Source: Thermothelomyces thermophilus ATCC 42464 (taxonomy: Eukaryota; Ascomycota; Sordariomycetes; Sordariales; Chaetomiaceae). Taken from it: DNA of 64,000 bases. Numbering within the stretch: the stretch's first letter is position 1; each line of letters begins with the position of its first letter. Under the pieces are notes generated by a model. That model did not search any database. It was given only the letters and a program-made list of their open reading frames with translations, and was not told the DNA's origin. The stretch lies in the NCBI RefSeq assembly GCF_000226095.1, contig NC_016476.1, positions 620,001-684,000 on the forward strand, in the 5' to 3' direction. The position numbers were made by a program, and so were the translations under genes. Below are positions 12,901 to 26,340 of the stretch, piece by piece.

Positions 12901-14100
12901 ATAGGGAATAGTCTGGATAACCTAAGGAGGGACAATGTTAGGGTAAATCTGCCTATATTTAGTAAAATCCTAGACTAGTATAGCCTCCCTGTTCTATAGG
13001 ACCTATACGAAGAGTTCCTTCTCCTAGTTAGATAGAAAGCTTCCTATAGATATAAGTAGTATATTAAGCCATTTGGCTATAAGCCGTGTCCTAGGCTCTA
13101 GGTCCGAAAACCGTAATATAATAAGGCTATCTTACTCTAACCTAAACTTTACCTTCTTAGTAGCTTCCCTTAGGCGTCGTTCCTGCTAGTTAGGGTTACC
13201 GTTAGGTATTAAACTATTACTAATAGCCGTATCTACAGGGTAGACTTTTCTAGCCGTAGACTTCTATATAGTAAACGTCTATACCTCCTATAAGCCTTTT
13301 CTAACCTCTAATATAAGTTTTCTAAGCGTTTTCCGTCCATCTAGACGGCTAGGTACCTCCGTTTCGCCCTCTATTTTCTAGTATCCACGTTTTAGGGTGT
13401 TAGTGTTCTGTCCTATAAGACAATACGTTGAAATTTCAGCAAGTGTATTAATAAGAGGTAGGTAAGAAATCCTTAGCACCATATTAAAAATGGCTTCACC
13501 GGCCTAATTATCAAGAAATCTAAGTGGAATTTCACTATCCTAAATATTGGCAAAGGTAGGGGTAGCGGTAGTTATTATACCTAGATACTAAAGTTTGTCC
13601 CCTATAAGTTAATGTTTTCCCTCGAACGTCGTTTTAACTATAACGTCTGAGATAACCGACACTTTAATTAACTTATCCCTGATAATAATGTTTACTATAA
13701 CCAGATAGCTAGCATTATAGCTAAATGTCAGGCTCGTATTATAGATAAATGGTATACCTAGCAAAATTCAGTAGCTACTGGTGTCCCTGTCTAAAATAAA
13801 GAAATACTTATAGATTAAGACAGCCCCTAAGATAATTATACTAACAGTTTCCTTAGTAAACGGCCTATTATTATAAAGACCCCGGGAAATTATTGTCGTC
13901 GTCTATATAGGGAGATAGTATTTCTACGCCAGGCTAAGGGTAATTATATTATACTTAGATCTAGTGTCGATTAAGATAAGCACCTTTTTACCCCTTAGAT
14001 CCTTAAAGTTATAATAGAGTGTCGGTAGTATATATATCTATATAAGTATACCTATCTAGATTTTCTAGCTAGTAGAGAGCATATAGATCGGAGCCTAGAA
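9950..14100 (-). pseudogene. Pol of X: protease, RT, RNase H, integrase
   Basis: Read leftwards. The protease is near 13950, with I-D-T-R-S-K-Y-N, where the family has D-T-G. RT follows, with a G-G-T-N-S-I-A block near 12520 and V-Y-L-D-D-I near 12430 (catalytic pair kept). RNase H lies near 11600-12000. The integrase core contains a 61-codon open stretch (10872-10687) with V-N-R-G-S-K-F and, further on, G-V-S-K-A-R, where the family pattern has D and E; both acidic catalytic residues appear changed (D to N, E to K) by G-to-A. A basic integrase C-terminus ends near 9950. Many stops; dead. It belongs to a gypsy lineage different from E and from the A/B/C/D superfamily. Confidence 0.75.
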
Positions 14101-17100
14101 GGATATTTCGATCTCTTTTAAATCTAGCTAGTCTCGCCGTCTAGTAAGGTAGTTACTTTAGAACCTATCCGTTATAACGGCCTACTAGCTATCACTAGTA
14201 ACCCCTAGAAATACTAGAACCATAATCATAGACTCCTCTCCCTTAATACTACTCCGTCTATCTAGACGGCTAAGGTACGTCTTAACCTCTTATAGCGCTC
14301 TCCCTCTTGCTTACAAAGCTAGCTTATCAGGGAAGGGAATAGCCAAGCCCTTATACTCGATCACCTCCCAAGGACTTTTATAATCCTATTTAAGGAATGT
14401 AATTAGCGCGTTCTTGAACGCCGGGGAGATCCCTAAGACCTTGTCGATAGTAAGTGTCTTCGCTTAAAGAGCTTTACTAACTAGGGAGAGTATATTATAG
14501 GTAATATTCTCCTTAGTCGACTTTTCTAATTCTTTAAAGTAAACGGTTTACTTCTATCTAGCCAGGGGGAGAGCTCCCTTACTAGTAAGGTTAGTAGCCT
14601 TCTTAATAGTAGGTATAACCCCTTAGCTTATAGCTATAAGGTAAGCTTCTCCTACTTCTATATTTCTTTTTAGCAATTAAATAGTCTTTACTTCATTAGT
14701 CCCTTCTTACTAGATAGGATCCTACATTAGTTTATCTTCCGTTTCTATAAAACGGCGCTTTATAGGGGTAGTACTCTATACTATAGTCACTATATCGCTA
14801 TCCTTATTAGAAATATCTTTACTATTACCTTCTAACCTGATAGTATTAAAAGCTTACGTCGCCGTCTAATCAGACTATAATATATCCGCTAGTAAGCCTT
14901 TATAGTTAGTAGTAAAAACGGGGTCGTCTGTCCGAGACGCTATCTATTTTACCTATTAGATAAGAGTATATCTACCTTGCTTATGGTCTATTTAAAAATT
15001 GATTTCTCTAGCCTTAGTATAGTCATAGATTAATTCCGGAGAAACTCTCTTAATATCGGAAAGGCGATTAAGGGAGGTTATAACCACTTCTAGTAGATAT
15101 AAACCTTTAATATATTAAAGAAAAGCCTTATTAATAATAAGGTTTAGGTCTAGATAGTACTTCTATATTCCTTCTAATAACTCTCTATAAACTGTTAGTA
15201 TAGCTCCTAGCTAGGAAGATCTGGCTAAAGAGAAGTATAAGTGTAAATAATATATTACTAAGTCCTCTAATTAACTATAGTAGCTATATCCTTACCAAGG
15301 ATTTCGACTCTCTAGCTCTTTAAAAGACTAGAATCTCTCTTACCTAAGATCCACTTAAAACTAAGCCGATAGATAAGACTATTATAGATATCCTCTGCTA
15401 AGACTAGATACCTATAGGTAAAGTATATCTAGTCACTATAGTAGTAATAGTTATAAGAAGTAGCTAAGGTTAAACTTGGCCGAAATCTACTGCTCTTCTT
15501 CTTCTACTAAGATTCCTAAGCAGCCGATAGGAAGGTTCGGATCTCCTTAATCTCGTTATCGCTTAGATCGTCCGTCCGGTCACAGGAACGCCTACCTCTA
15601 TCCGAGGATTTATAGCCAACTTTGCCCTTATTAATCTAGAGTTTATATAAGGCGTCCGCGAGTCCGTCAACAATCTTATTAAAGGTAGCGTCTCTCTAGG
15701 TAGATAAACCTAAAGGACTCTCTTAGGTCTAGGGAACCGAAGGACTTTTCTTAATAGTCTAGCTTACCTATAGTTTAACTTCTCCTCCTTTCGGATCTAA
15801 CTTATAGTATACTAACCTAGCGTTAACTCCCTTATATAGATACTCCTATATGAAGTTATGGAAGTCCTCCTACTCTATATTATTGACCTATAAGTCGCCT
15901 TTCTTATAGACCTAAAGACTAGTCCAGAGAGTAGGGGGGAATCTGTCCTATACCTTCTAGATAGCCGACGACTAATAGACTGCTTTCTTCTTCTTTGGCA
16001 CTTAGTTTCCTAGCGAGAGTCATTCCACTTCTAGCGTTCCTTAATAGTAGCTTCGAAAGTAGCCTAGTCCTTCTTCTTTAACTCTAGCCACTAGTCTAGG
16101 ATTTCCCGAAGGTCATCTATATACTATTACTCAAAGTAAGAGATCTTGTCGCTATTATCTTTATTAAAGATCTTATAGGCCTTTATAAAACACTTAAGGT
16201 ACTTAGTAGCATTATAACTAGAGAAGAGACTAGGTAATCCCTTATCTATTGGCAAAGGGAATATAACCTAAATAACTTTGGTAAGTCTATCTACTATAAT
16301 ATCTACTTGAGTACGACGCTTGACTTCCGAGTCTAAAGTGAGGTTTCCAAACTCTGGTAACTAAGGCGATTCTAATGGCATCCTTCCTAGCAAGGTTTCA
16401 GTATACCTAGATATAAGAGGCGTTAAGAGTAGCGATTCCGATCAAGGTATTTACTAAACTAATAAGAAGAGTAGTACCTAAGGTTACTATCCTTAATCAT
16501 GCCTTCCTATCTAGGTAACTTCCTCGAAGACGACTTTTCTATCTAAGTAGTTAATCTAGGAAGCTCTCCTTCTTTCCTTTAAATCTTTCTATAACTAGTA
16601 AGATTAAAAGTAAACTTAGTCTATAGCTCTTACTCCCTTAAAATATACCTAGTAAAGCTATTCCTAAACCTTCTAATAGGTAATACCCTAAATTAAGGCC
16701 GCTCTAACCCCTAAAGTTAGAAGTCCTAAAATAACAAGACAAGTCTACACCAGATCGCTAAAGAGTAGCGGTATATAGATAGCCATACCTTTACTAGTAA
16801 GCACCAATAGCAAGGTAACTAGGGCTAGGATCGCCGTAAAGCTCTTCTCTAGTGTCTATATAACTCCAAAGTCCTATTTCTATAACCCGAATAGTTCTAG
16901 CGTCGCCGATCCGTATTTCAGAGTTTCTATCCCTCTAGACAGACGTCAAACTCCTTTAAACTCATCGTCCTACAATTCCTACTATCTCTATTAGTAGTAT
17001 TATTACGTTAGGGCAAGAGTAGTTCCCTAGCCTACTGCCAGACATACCAATCTCTTGGCACCTACATTTGCTCTTCTCGCTTTCCTAATAGTTTTGCTAT

Positions 17101-17224
17101 ATATGCCTCTATATATATACCTTTGCTCCTCTATTACGAATGTTATTATCCTACTATACTCGAAGTCTAGTAGTCTAATTTAGACTTAGAGCTAAGCTCT
17201 TCCCTAATTAAGCCCCTAAAAATA
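14100..17224 (-). pseudogene. Gag region of X
   Basis: This is the interval between the 5' LTR and the protease, on the pol strand. Protein-like minus-strand blocks are visible (for example around 15500-15620, charged and serine/arginine rich), interrupted by RIP stops. I infer gag from position only: I could not identify a clear CCHC knuckle or capsid signature, and exact ends are not determined. Confidence 0.45.
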
Positions 17225-17686
17225 TAAGCTAGTACTAACCCTCCTAGGTACTACTTAGTACCTCCTAAACCAAACCTCTATCTAGATAGATAGGGAGGAG
17301 CTTTGGCTTAAAATGCCTAGGGTATTCGAGTATTCGTGATCATAGTAGGTAAGTCCGACCGTTTAGATTATAATAATGACGGAAGCGAAGGTAGCGATAG
17401 TGATATCCCTCTAGACAGACGTAAAAGAGTCTACTTACGTGGAAAAAGATGTCCTAACTTATAAAATCAAGAAAAATTACATCTCGTCACCCGGATCTAT
17501 TAGAGCAAACGAGTGTTGAAAGCCATCTATTGTTCTTGTCTCTCTTCCTTACTTCCTGTTAGTGCCTCCTTGGATGGGCAACCCCTATTTATATCTATTG
17601 TATATAACAAAGTTCCACGGAACCGAAAAAATAAAACTATAGCCTGTGTCCCTCTGGTTATATCAAGAGCTACTAGCCCTAGTCTA
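17225..17686 (-). repeat. 5' LTR of X (462 bp)
   Basis: This is the partner of 5843-6304. An open run inside it (17513-17782) extends into element E; it is not supported as a gene. Confidence 0.85.
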
Positions 17687-18528
17687 TTATCTATAGATAA
17701 ATGGAGGTATAGAATGTGTAAATTAAGAGGTATAGACTATCCTATAGACTATAGTTTCCTTTACCTAGTACGACTAGCCTAAACATCTACCTATATACTA
17801 GCTTATAATTAATAACTGTAACTCGATAGTGACTAGGATAAGCACGAGCTACCTCCTTCATAGTTATAATATAAGCCCGATATAGTTCGCTAACCTACTA
17901 GACACTCCTACCTTAACCCTATAAGGAAGAGCCGCTAATTTTTTATACTACCTAAGAGAAGGTATAGAATAGACCTAGGCCGCCATCGCGTATATGTAGC
18001 AGTACTAGTAAGAAAACGCTAATTATTCTCGATACCTAGCTAAGAGATTTAAAGTAGGGGATAAGGTATAGCTATCCTTATATAATATTAAGACTAATTG
18101 CCCTAGCTATAAACTTAACTAGGTTAATACTAAGTATAAAGTAACTATAGTACTAACGCTACCAATAGTAACTCTAGATATTCCCTATAGCCTCTACCCT
18201 ACCTTCTATATTAACCTTATTAAGCGTGCTACGTCTAACCTACTGCCTTTATAACGTATATTAGAGTTCTAACCGGACCTAGTATTAGAACTCTCCTAGG
18301 AGGGACTACTATGGGAGGAATACAAAGTAAAAGCGATCTTCGTAGCTAGGAATATAAAGGGGAGAGGAAATCGATATAATATACTAGTAAAATAGAAGGG
18401 ATATAATACCCTAACTTAGAAACCATTAGAAAATCTAGAAAATACTAAGGCACTTAACGCGTTCGAGTAAGAGTAGGAAGATATATATTACTATAATAGA
18501 CTAGTTATAAATAGGAGGTAGGGGAGAG
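17687..18528 (+). pseudogene. Chromovirus E integrase C-terminus and chromodomain
   Basis: Continues the pol interrupted at 5842. The first codons complete the integrase motif Y-Y-P-Q-x-D-G-Q-T-E in decayed form (Y-Y-L-stop-I-N-G-G-I-E). Then come the C-terminal K-V-G-D-K-V block and a chromodomain at about 18370-18470 with L-V-K-x-K-G-Y and a later K-P-L-E-N-L-E-N (family W-E-P-x-x-N-L). A purine tract GGAGGTAGGGGAGAG at 18514-18528 is the likely 3' polypurine tract. RIP stops throughout. Confidence 0.8.
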
Positions 18529-18700
18529 TATAAAAGTAAACGATATAAATTTTTCATATGGGTAGGTAAACCTAGGGCGAACAAGTAATAGGCGCGTTAT
18601 AGTCACGTCATAGACGCGTTACGACTATATTATGGACATACCTATAGAGATAGTCTAATTATAAAAACAAAATAAATACACTAACTAGCGTGTAATATAC
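18529..18700 (+). repeat. Probable remnant of E 3' LTR
   Basis: It follows the E polypurine tract directly and begins TATAAAAG (TG could have become TA). It ends before the stop codon of the minus-strand frame at 18701. No second copy lies in the window, so the LTR identity and its right edge are inferred from position only. Confidence 0.4.
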
Positions 18701-19176
18701 CTACTCTATAATCTCTTCCTCCTTATCCTCCTTATCCTCCCCCTCTAAAACAATAGTTATAATAGTAAGGGTAGGGTTGTTACGGTCGCGGACTAGGCAT
18801 ACTACGTACTTAGCAGGCAAAGAAAGGTAATAGGTATAAGAACAGCTAAAGTCGATTAGTATAGGTATAGGGCATATAGAGGTATAAGGGTAGGTATAGG
18901 AAGTAAGTAATAAAGTGCCTAAGATATAGGTAATAAGGGCAATATTAATATTAACTAAAGTTAATATATTCTTATTTATATACCATATCTAACGTAATAT
19001 ACTATCGTTCTATACTATAGCGTAGTATACAAGCTGCCTAGTAGCTTATAAGGTGAAGTTAAGGCTAGTAGCAGGCTAGACAATATTACTATAGCAGGTA
19101 AGGGTATTAGGGGCAGAGGTAGTAGCAACTAAGGCAAAGTCATTACTAGAGCGACGAGAACTTACGGCCAAGGCAG
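18701..19176 (-). pseudogene. Unrecognised reading frame, C-terminal part
   Basis: A minus-strand frame runs from the C1 insertion site to a TAG at 18703-18701 with only a handful of RIP-type stops. It ends in an acidic tail (E-G-E-D-K-E-D-K-E-E-E). Removing C1 and one copy of its GGCAG duplication joins it in frame to 26800-27170, giving about 280 codons in all. I do not recognise the family. It is not retroelement-like in any obvious way; it could be a decayed host gene or the accessory gene of an older element. Confidence 0.5.
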
Positions 19177-19630
19177 TGTAACGAACCTAACTCAGACTTC
19201 TTCTAAAAGGGTTTAGACAAAGGTAGATTGAGCAGGACAAGCAGGCAGGTCGTCTAAGGGATTTAGTAAAGCCAAAGGGTTTATAACAACATTAGGGTTA
19301 TCTCTTACAGTAGTTAACGATACTTGGTATAAGTACTGTGATTATAAGGGTTACTATCACTAGTAAGCTCTCAGAGTCTACCGTAACGAGTGACTATTTA
19401 TATGTATATATACTTCTGTCGATCGCTTATAGTCCCCTTCTATCCTGTCTTTAGATCGCCTTTAGTAGCTAGCTATCCTCTGCTATCTTTCCCTTTTGGC
19501 AATTGTTTGCCTGTAGTAGCCCGCGCTCCCTAGCGATCCTATGTCAGCCTTGCTTCGTGCCCTTCTTGATTGGTAGCTTGTTTAGCCTGCTATACCCTAC
19601 CGGGTCGCAGTATATAGTTGGCTTGTAACA
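19177..19630 (-). repeat. 3' LTR of C1 (454 bp)
   Basis: Plus-strand start TGTAACGAACC and end GTAACA; adjoins the pyrimidine run CGATGCCCCC, the complement of the polypurine tract. Same length as 26341-26794. Confidence 0.9.
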
Positions 19631-19747
19631 CGATGCCCCCTCTTTAGGGCTTTTGACTTAAAAGCTTCTTATAACTTGTTTTAAATATTACTAATACCCC
19701 CTTTTCCCTAGTAGGTAACGTCTTTCTTCTACTAGCTTCCTTTCGCT

Positions 19748-20425
19748 ATAGCTAATTATATTCCTAGGAATCGTCACGATCCTAAACGTAAACGATATAC
19801 TATTACTATTAAGATTAAGTAAGAGGGTTATAAGGTTACTATACCTTGTAAGTATTATTAGAATATAAAGCTACGAAAGCGTTATATAATAATAGAGGGT
19901 TTAAACAAGTGTTAAAACTATATTTATATAGGTAAAAAGTGTAATAGTTCGAACGTTATAGATACCTATAGGTTCCTCGTTATTTTCCTTTATAATCTTA
20001 GGTTACTAATTATCTTAGTCCTTTTAAATTCGTTAGAGCAAGAGAAGGTTTTAAGGGAGATTACTAAGACTAAGGCATTACTTGCTTAGACGCTAAGCTA
20101 TTTAAGTCGATTATATCATTTATAGCAATCCCTACACGATCGTAGTACCGAAGTTTTTCATCGTGGCGTAGCTCGTCTAGAAGAGGAGGAAGAACTAGAT
20201 ACTCCTCTGCCGATGTCGGAGACGTAGACCCTTACGGGTTAGGCTTAGGCGTTAGGTACTTTTGATGTGCTTGATTAGGAGTCGATTAGGTTAGATCCTG
20301 GTCCTAATTCTAGTAGGTTCCCCTCTTTTTCTATTGGGGAATAGGCTTTAGAGCTGGTTCTTATAGCTAGTTAGGATTTTACTAATAGAACTACTTTAGT
20401 TTCTTAGGGTAATTTAGGTTCTTAA
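19748..20425 (+). pseudogene. Antisense Zn-cluster gene, C1 copy (C type)
   Basis: It runs from ATA (former ATG) at 19748 to TAA at 20423-20425, 226 codons with the frame kept, so decay is by substitution and not indels. A basic N-terminus (P-K-R-K-R) is followed by six Cys/Tyr positions spaced C-x2-C-x8-C-x8-C-x2-C-x6-C; three are still TGT and three are TAT, the G-to-A product of TGY. Downstream is a long Leu/Glu/Lys-rich segment, likely coiled coil, and a tail ending G-N-L-G-S, like G-N-S-G-S of the intact A copy. Confidence 0.72.
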
Positions 20426-23400
20426 TAGGTTTTTATAAGTTATCTTCTAGTCTAAAATCAAGCTATTTAACTAGGTACTATAGTTCTCTATTAATAATAT
20501 ATAAATCTAGAATTTCTTTGATATCTTATTCCTTCTTTTCATCCTTTGCTTCGATATATATAGCAACCTTAGCGTTTTTTGGTGCTAGTTCGAGAAGTGA
20601 AATATAAAAAACATCTGTCTGTAGTTATATAGATAATAGTAACGATAGTCGATAGTTAGATGTCGAAATTCGTTCTTCAATAATAAAGGGTCTGACCTTC
20701 TTAAAGTCTAGCTTTATACTTAGTTATATAGTTCGTGAGTTTCGTGTAATCAGGTAGACTTTGTCTCCCCTCTCTAGGCGAGGTCCCTTAAGCCTGTGTT
20801 TGTCGTAGTAATTTTTTATTCTAGTCTTGATAAACTCGAGTTCCTTTTTAAGTTTCTTGTATAGTGCGTACATTTGTTTTGCTTTAACCGCTACTCTTAG
20901 CACTATAACCTCTAGTCCTTACCTAAGGTCTACTTTATATCTGTAGTTTACGAAGAACGGTATAACTTTGGTTATTTCTATTAATATTATATTATAAGCG
21001 AGTTATACTATTAGTAATAGTATAATCCAATCGTTTTACTAGTAGTTAACATAAGAATAGAGATATTACTTGATAACTTAGTTTAGTTATTCTATTTGTC
21101 TATTAGTCTATAGGTAATATACCGTTAATAGCTTGCTATTAACGCTTAATTGTTACATTAACGTTTGCCAGAACTTTAATACAAACTTGGTGTCTCTATC
21201 GGTGATCCATTCTTACAGCTAAGCATGTACTAATATAACTTGCCAATAGATTACATCCACTAGCTATTTAGCTATCTAGGATTCTTTATAGGGAAAGAAG
21301 TATACCTATTTAGTTAGGTGATTTACTATAGTAAGGATACTATTATAGATCACTCCTGTAGCCGTGTCCTTAGATTCTAGCAGCTTTATAATAAAGTCTA
21401 TCGTGACCAAGCTCTATAGTTTGTCAGCTATTAGTAGTGGCTAAAGTAGCCTATACGGCTTATGTCGTACCGTTTTGCTTCGATTGCAAATGTCGCAGTT
21501 TCGTATAACTTCCTTAACTCGTGCCGTTAACTATAGAAAGTCGTAATATTTCTTAACTTATACGGTAGTCTTCGTAACTCCTTTATATCCTCCGAGTTTT
21601 AACTTATAGAGTTCTTAAATTATCTATAGCTATTGATCTTTATTATAGATATACACTTTACCTTGGTACCAAAGTTTCCTATCTCTTTCTTTTACTTCGT
21701 TAGGTACTAGTAGTCTAGGTACTACTTAATACTATATCTCGTTGATCCTTTCTTCTCGAAAGATTATATAACATTCTAGGAACAAGTTAAGTAGATCATC
21801 TTCTATAGGTGTCTACATTTCGTAATATAGCGTTCTGTCTATTCGTTCCTTAAACAACGGTAGTATTATTTCTGTTCGTCCTTCTATATAATCCGTTCGT
21901 CGGCTTAAGATGTCTGCTTGTACATTCTCTTTACCCTTCTTGTAGCAGATCTTAAAGTTAAATTCCGCGAGGAATTCTGCCTATTGTATTTGTCGTCTGT
22001 TAAGCTCCTTTGTCGTCGTGAAGTATCGTAAATTCTTATGATCTATATATACTTGTATTAGTTTAATCGTACCACTAAGGTATAGTCGCCATTCCTTAAA
22101 AGCTTTGACAATCGTAAGTAGTTCCTTATTATAGATTAGATAATTGAGACGTAGTCTATCGAGCTTCTTTAAAAAGAAGGCTATAGGATATAGCTTTCCT
22201 TGTCCGTCTTATTATCCTAATTATCGTCTAATGGCATAGTCTAAAGCGTCTATTTCTACCTTAAATAGCTTCTTAGGATTTGGTAGTACTAGTACTAGAT
22301 CTTTGGTAATAGCGTTATAGATCTACGTAAATGCTTACTTATGCTATTCTTTCTATTAGAATTTAGCGTTCTTCCTAGTAAGTTTGTATAAAGGTTGTAT
22401 GATCGCTCTAAAGTTCCTAATAAACATTTGATAGAAGTTTGTAAATCTAATAAAGCTTTGTACTTCTATGACTAATATCGGTCGTAGCTAATTCTTAATA
22501 GCTTTAACCTTTAAAGGTTCTATCTAGATTTGTCCTAGGGATATCTTATATCCTAAAAATACCGTTTTTCTAACGTGGAATTCGCTCTTTTCCTTGTTAA
22601 CTAATAGTTTATATATATATAGCGTGTCTAGCATTACTTTTACATACTTCTAGTGTTCGTCTATTGTCTTAGAGAAGATAAGTATATTATCGAGATAATA
22701 TACTACGAATTTGTCGAGAAAGGGTTAGATAGCTTGATTAATCAGGGCTTAGAACGTTACTAACGCGTTCGTAGGTCCAAATAATATAACAAGGTACTTA
22801 TAGTGGCTATAGGGTATCCTAAAGGCCGTTTTCCACTTGTCGCCTTCTTTAATCCGTATATAGTTATAGGCCGATAGTAAGTCAAGACGCGTAAAATATT
22901 AGGCTCTTACTAACTAATCTCGGAGCTATAAGATTAGTAGTAATAGGTATCGGTTTTTTATAGTCTGTTCGTTAAGTTACCAATAGTTAATATATAACTA
23001 TAGCTTTCTATCTTTCTTAGGCATAAATAGGATTAGGTAGCCTACTAGCAATATCAATAGGTAAATATATCCTCTTTAAAGGTTCTCCTCTAAATATCGC
23101 TTAAGTTCTTCGTTCTAAGTCTAGCTTATATAATAGATCTTAAAGAACTTTAGTTATACTCCTTCCTTAAGCTTGATCTTATAATCCTATAGGCCGTGTT
23201 CTAGTAGTCCTTCTAGATACTTTGGTTCGAATGCTAAGTATCCTTTATACTCTTTTGGTACTTCCCTAGTCTTGTCTCGTCTCTTGGTTTTCTGATAGTA
23301 TACGAACTTGGTTCTGTCTATAGCGATACTAGCAATTTCTCCTATCTTAACCTACTACTCTAGTTATAGTGCTCCGTATTCGTCAACGAAGAGAATAGCT

Positions 23401-26313
23401 ATTAGCGGTTTAGCTTGTTCTTCTTATCGCGATATCGATGTCGTTATGCTGCCTCTTCTAGAGTCTGTAGTGGTCTGCCTGCCACTGTCTGTCTCTTGCG
23501 GTAGATCTATAGGATATGCCTTTCCTTAAGTATTGTCTGCTTATAATCTTTATATACTCCCTATCTTGCTAGTTAAATACAACTCTATTTAGGGTTATAG
23601 GTAGCTACTATTCTTCTAGCTAATATCTAGGTTATAGTCTTTATATTATAGTAACCCTAATATTATATCTTTGTCGTTGCCTATATTGATAATACTAAAT
23701 ATAACTACTATAGTCTTCCTTATTATAGTAATGTTAATCGATTTAGTCCCTCTATATACCTATTATATTAGAAATAGCCCTTTGACTATACTATACTTCT
23801 ACTTTATTCTCTAGGGTATCTATAGCTAATTTATAAATATTAGCGAAATCAGGTTTATCTCTACTCTACTATCTACTAGTATAAGCATTTCGTGCTATTT
23901 CTACTATACTATTATCTATAATCACTTGTCTTGCCGCTATCGTCCAAAGATTACGGCGATTTCCTATATTTCTACTAGGAGGTCTCGATATAATGGTTTC
24001 TTATACTAGTTCCTCCTATACTACGCTACCACTTACCACTATATAGGCGTTAATGGTTTCCAGGCCCCTTAAAAGGCCCTAACCCGTTTCCTAGGTCAGT
24101 GCTAACCTCTTCGGTTATTCGGCTGATAGTAGCTTCATCAATCGTGCTTATTTCTATAAGCCATTAAGTGCTTACAGCTTCCTACCATTAGGTCCGTTCT
24201 GCTTTCCATCGTACGTGCTATAGCTTTATCTAAAGCTCCCAAATTCGCAATTTCCTTTCGTCCGTGTAATAGAGGTAATCGTTACTCTAGCACGAGTCCT
24301 ACGTGTCTTATCTGGTTCCGTAGTACCTAGGCTAGGCTTGTCTTGGAACTATTATAATGCCTTCTAGATCGCGGGCTTTGATCTTCTAGAGCAATTTGGC
24401 TGCTTTGTTTCCTATATTGTAGACCTATTCTATAGGGCGTAAGCTTCTATCTTCATTTCCTTGTCGGGTCGGCTAGTAATTGTTTTCGAATTTGTCGTAG
24501 AAGTGGTATTAGCATTTGTATATTATATACTAGAACTAGGGCACTTGTATATATGCCTTGTATCGAGGATATAGTCGTGTAGCGTTACCTAGGAGGTATT
24601 AGAATTCTTTCCTAAATCCTTCCTATTATATATAGACTATAGGTACTCTAGTACTAATATAGGAGTATTTCTTCTAATAGCTTTCCTATATATACTCGTC
24701 TTTTCCACGGTTTATACGTATAAACTAGTATTCTAGGTTCTATATATCGTTACTAAGTTACTAGCCGTTAAGATACTTAGTATAGCTATTAAGCCTATTA
24801 TATATTACAGGCTATTCTCCTTTAATAGTTTCTATAATATGTTAGAGTTCCCTTATTTCGTCCCTTATTCTATCGCTCTACTAAGTAAGTTAAATCAAGC
24901 GTCTATCCTATTTACGTAGTTCTATATTAAGCTAAAAAACTTCATTATAGTACTATTTAATTTGTTCCTAGAGAAATAGAACATTAGGTCTAGGTCTTTT
25001 AATTCCTTATATATCGGTTGTCTATGATCTATCCCACCTTTATATAACCGTAAAACCCTACTACCTTAAGGCTAGGAGAATTAAAATTGGCGGTACGTAT
25101 TCTCCTGCCGTATCCTATTTGGTAAGACCTATCTCTAGGTCTATAGTAACCAGTTCGGAATATAGTGCTTATTCGTCTTTACTATTGCCATCATATCCGA
25201 GACTATCTATGTTACTGCCCTTGTCTTTGTAGCTCGTAGCCGCTACTTCGATAACGTCCTTAGTAGTTTTGTTAATAGCCGTAATTTCCTTTCTAGGGAC
25301 TATCTTCCACTCTTTCTTCGGGCTTTGACATTCTTGCTTATAATGCCCTTTCTTTCTGTAGTTATAGTAGGTAACATTAGACTTGTCTTTGGTTGTCTTC
25401 TTCTAGTCCTGCTTCTATACTATATCTATATCTATAGCTCTAGGGTACGTCCTATATGAGGTATTAACGTATGCTTGCTTTTTCTTGTTATTAGCCTTAA
25501 CCGTAGTTCTATTTATTTGACCTCGTTTCCACTACTCTTATATATAGAGTCGATTATTAATTCTAATAGCCTATATAATATATTTATCTAAAGTCTTAGA
25601 CCGATTATACTAGTATAGCTTGTCTTTAACGTTTTCCTTTAAGCTATTATAAAATAGTTATATTAATACTTTGTTATTAAGCTAAGACTTGAGTATGTCC
25701 TATCTAAACTATATAGTATAAGAGGCTACTAACTTAGTCTATTAGAGATTAGCAAGTCTTTCTTATATATAAATCTTTTCTTATCTTTATTACTAAAAAC
25801 CTTCCAAAGCTCTTCTTTAAAATAGTCATAGGATTAAAAAACTACTTATATAAATACGTCTTAGTCGTCTTCGTCTTCCTTAGTGAGATAGTTATTCTAT
25901 ATAGGCTCGAACTATCTAAGTACCTTACCTTCTAGTCTTATAGCTATATAGAGAACTTTAGCTTTATCATCTAGAAACTTATTATCATTAAGCCAGAAAT
26001 AGGATCGGAGGTTTATTAGGAATCCTACAAAATCTTCCTTAGTTCCTCTATATTTGCTAGGTAGTTCGATCTTAATACGGCTTACTTTAGCAGTCTTAAG
26101 CGCCTTGATTTTAGTATAGGCCTTATTAACTAGTTTCTATAAGTACTTTTCGCCGTACTTAACTTCCTTAATTCGGGCTTAAGTAGCCTTATCTCTCTAG
26201 TCTAATTCCTAGATCTGCTACTAGAGTTAACTAAGCTAAGCAAGCAGCTATTCGGCCATAACGTTGGTAGCTATATTAATATCAAGGTCAAAGTTACCTC
26301 CATTCTAAACTAT
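20250..26313 (-). pseudogene. gag-pol remnant, element C1
   Basis: Gag began at 26313 (ATG now ATA). Pol began at 23888, followed by the protease motif V-D-S-R-V-E-I-N (DSG now DSR). The RT catalytic motif is Y-L-D-N near 22690 and integrase lies at about 20800-21750. Here the gag and pol frames differ by +1, unlike the -1 seen in C0, C2, D1, B1 and B3, so a private indel is likely. Frequent stops at Gln/Trp positions. The pol end is approximate. Confidence 0.78.
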
Positions 26314-26340
26314 AATAGAATAAAGGGAGTAATAGCAATA

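Larger units (their letters stand above)
5843..17686 (-). mobile_element. Large gypsy element X (11.8 kb), nested in E
   Basis: Two 462-bp LTRs flank about 10.9 kb. The E integrase frame resumes exactly after removal (TAT TAT | CTA TAG ATA), consistent with a short TTAT target duplication. Pol reads on the minus strand: protease near 13950, RT Y-L-D-D near 12430, integrase near 10700-11300, so 17225-17686 is the 5' LTR. The element is unusually long for a gypsy element and carries extra reading frames between integrase and the 3' LTR: one antisense (about 8700-9760) and one sense (about 6262-8160). It is RIP-damaged throughout. Confidence 0.85.

Noticed and set aside
17513-17782. 89-codon open run crossing the X LTR into E
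   Set aside because: It spans an insertion junction, so it cannot be an ancestral gene.
23308-23529. Near-identical 73-codon open runs at 23308-23529, 42744-42965, 49926-50147, 56940-57161 (plus) and 31562-31783 (minus)
   Set aside because: All lie on the complement of the same pol segment between protease and RT in C1, D1, C2, B3 and B1. They recur only because pol recurs; RIP stops in pol do not fall in this complementary frame. No start context or independent conservation.
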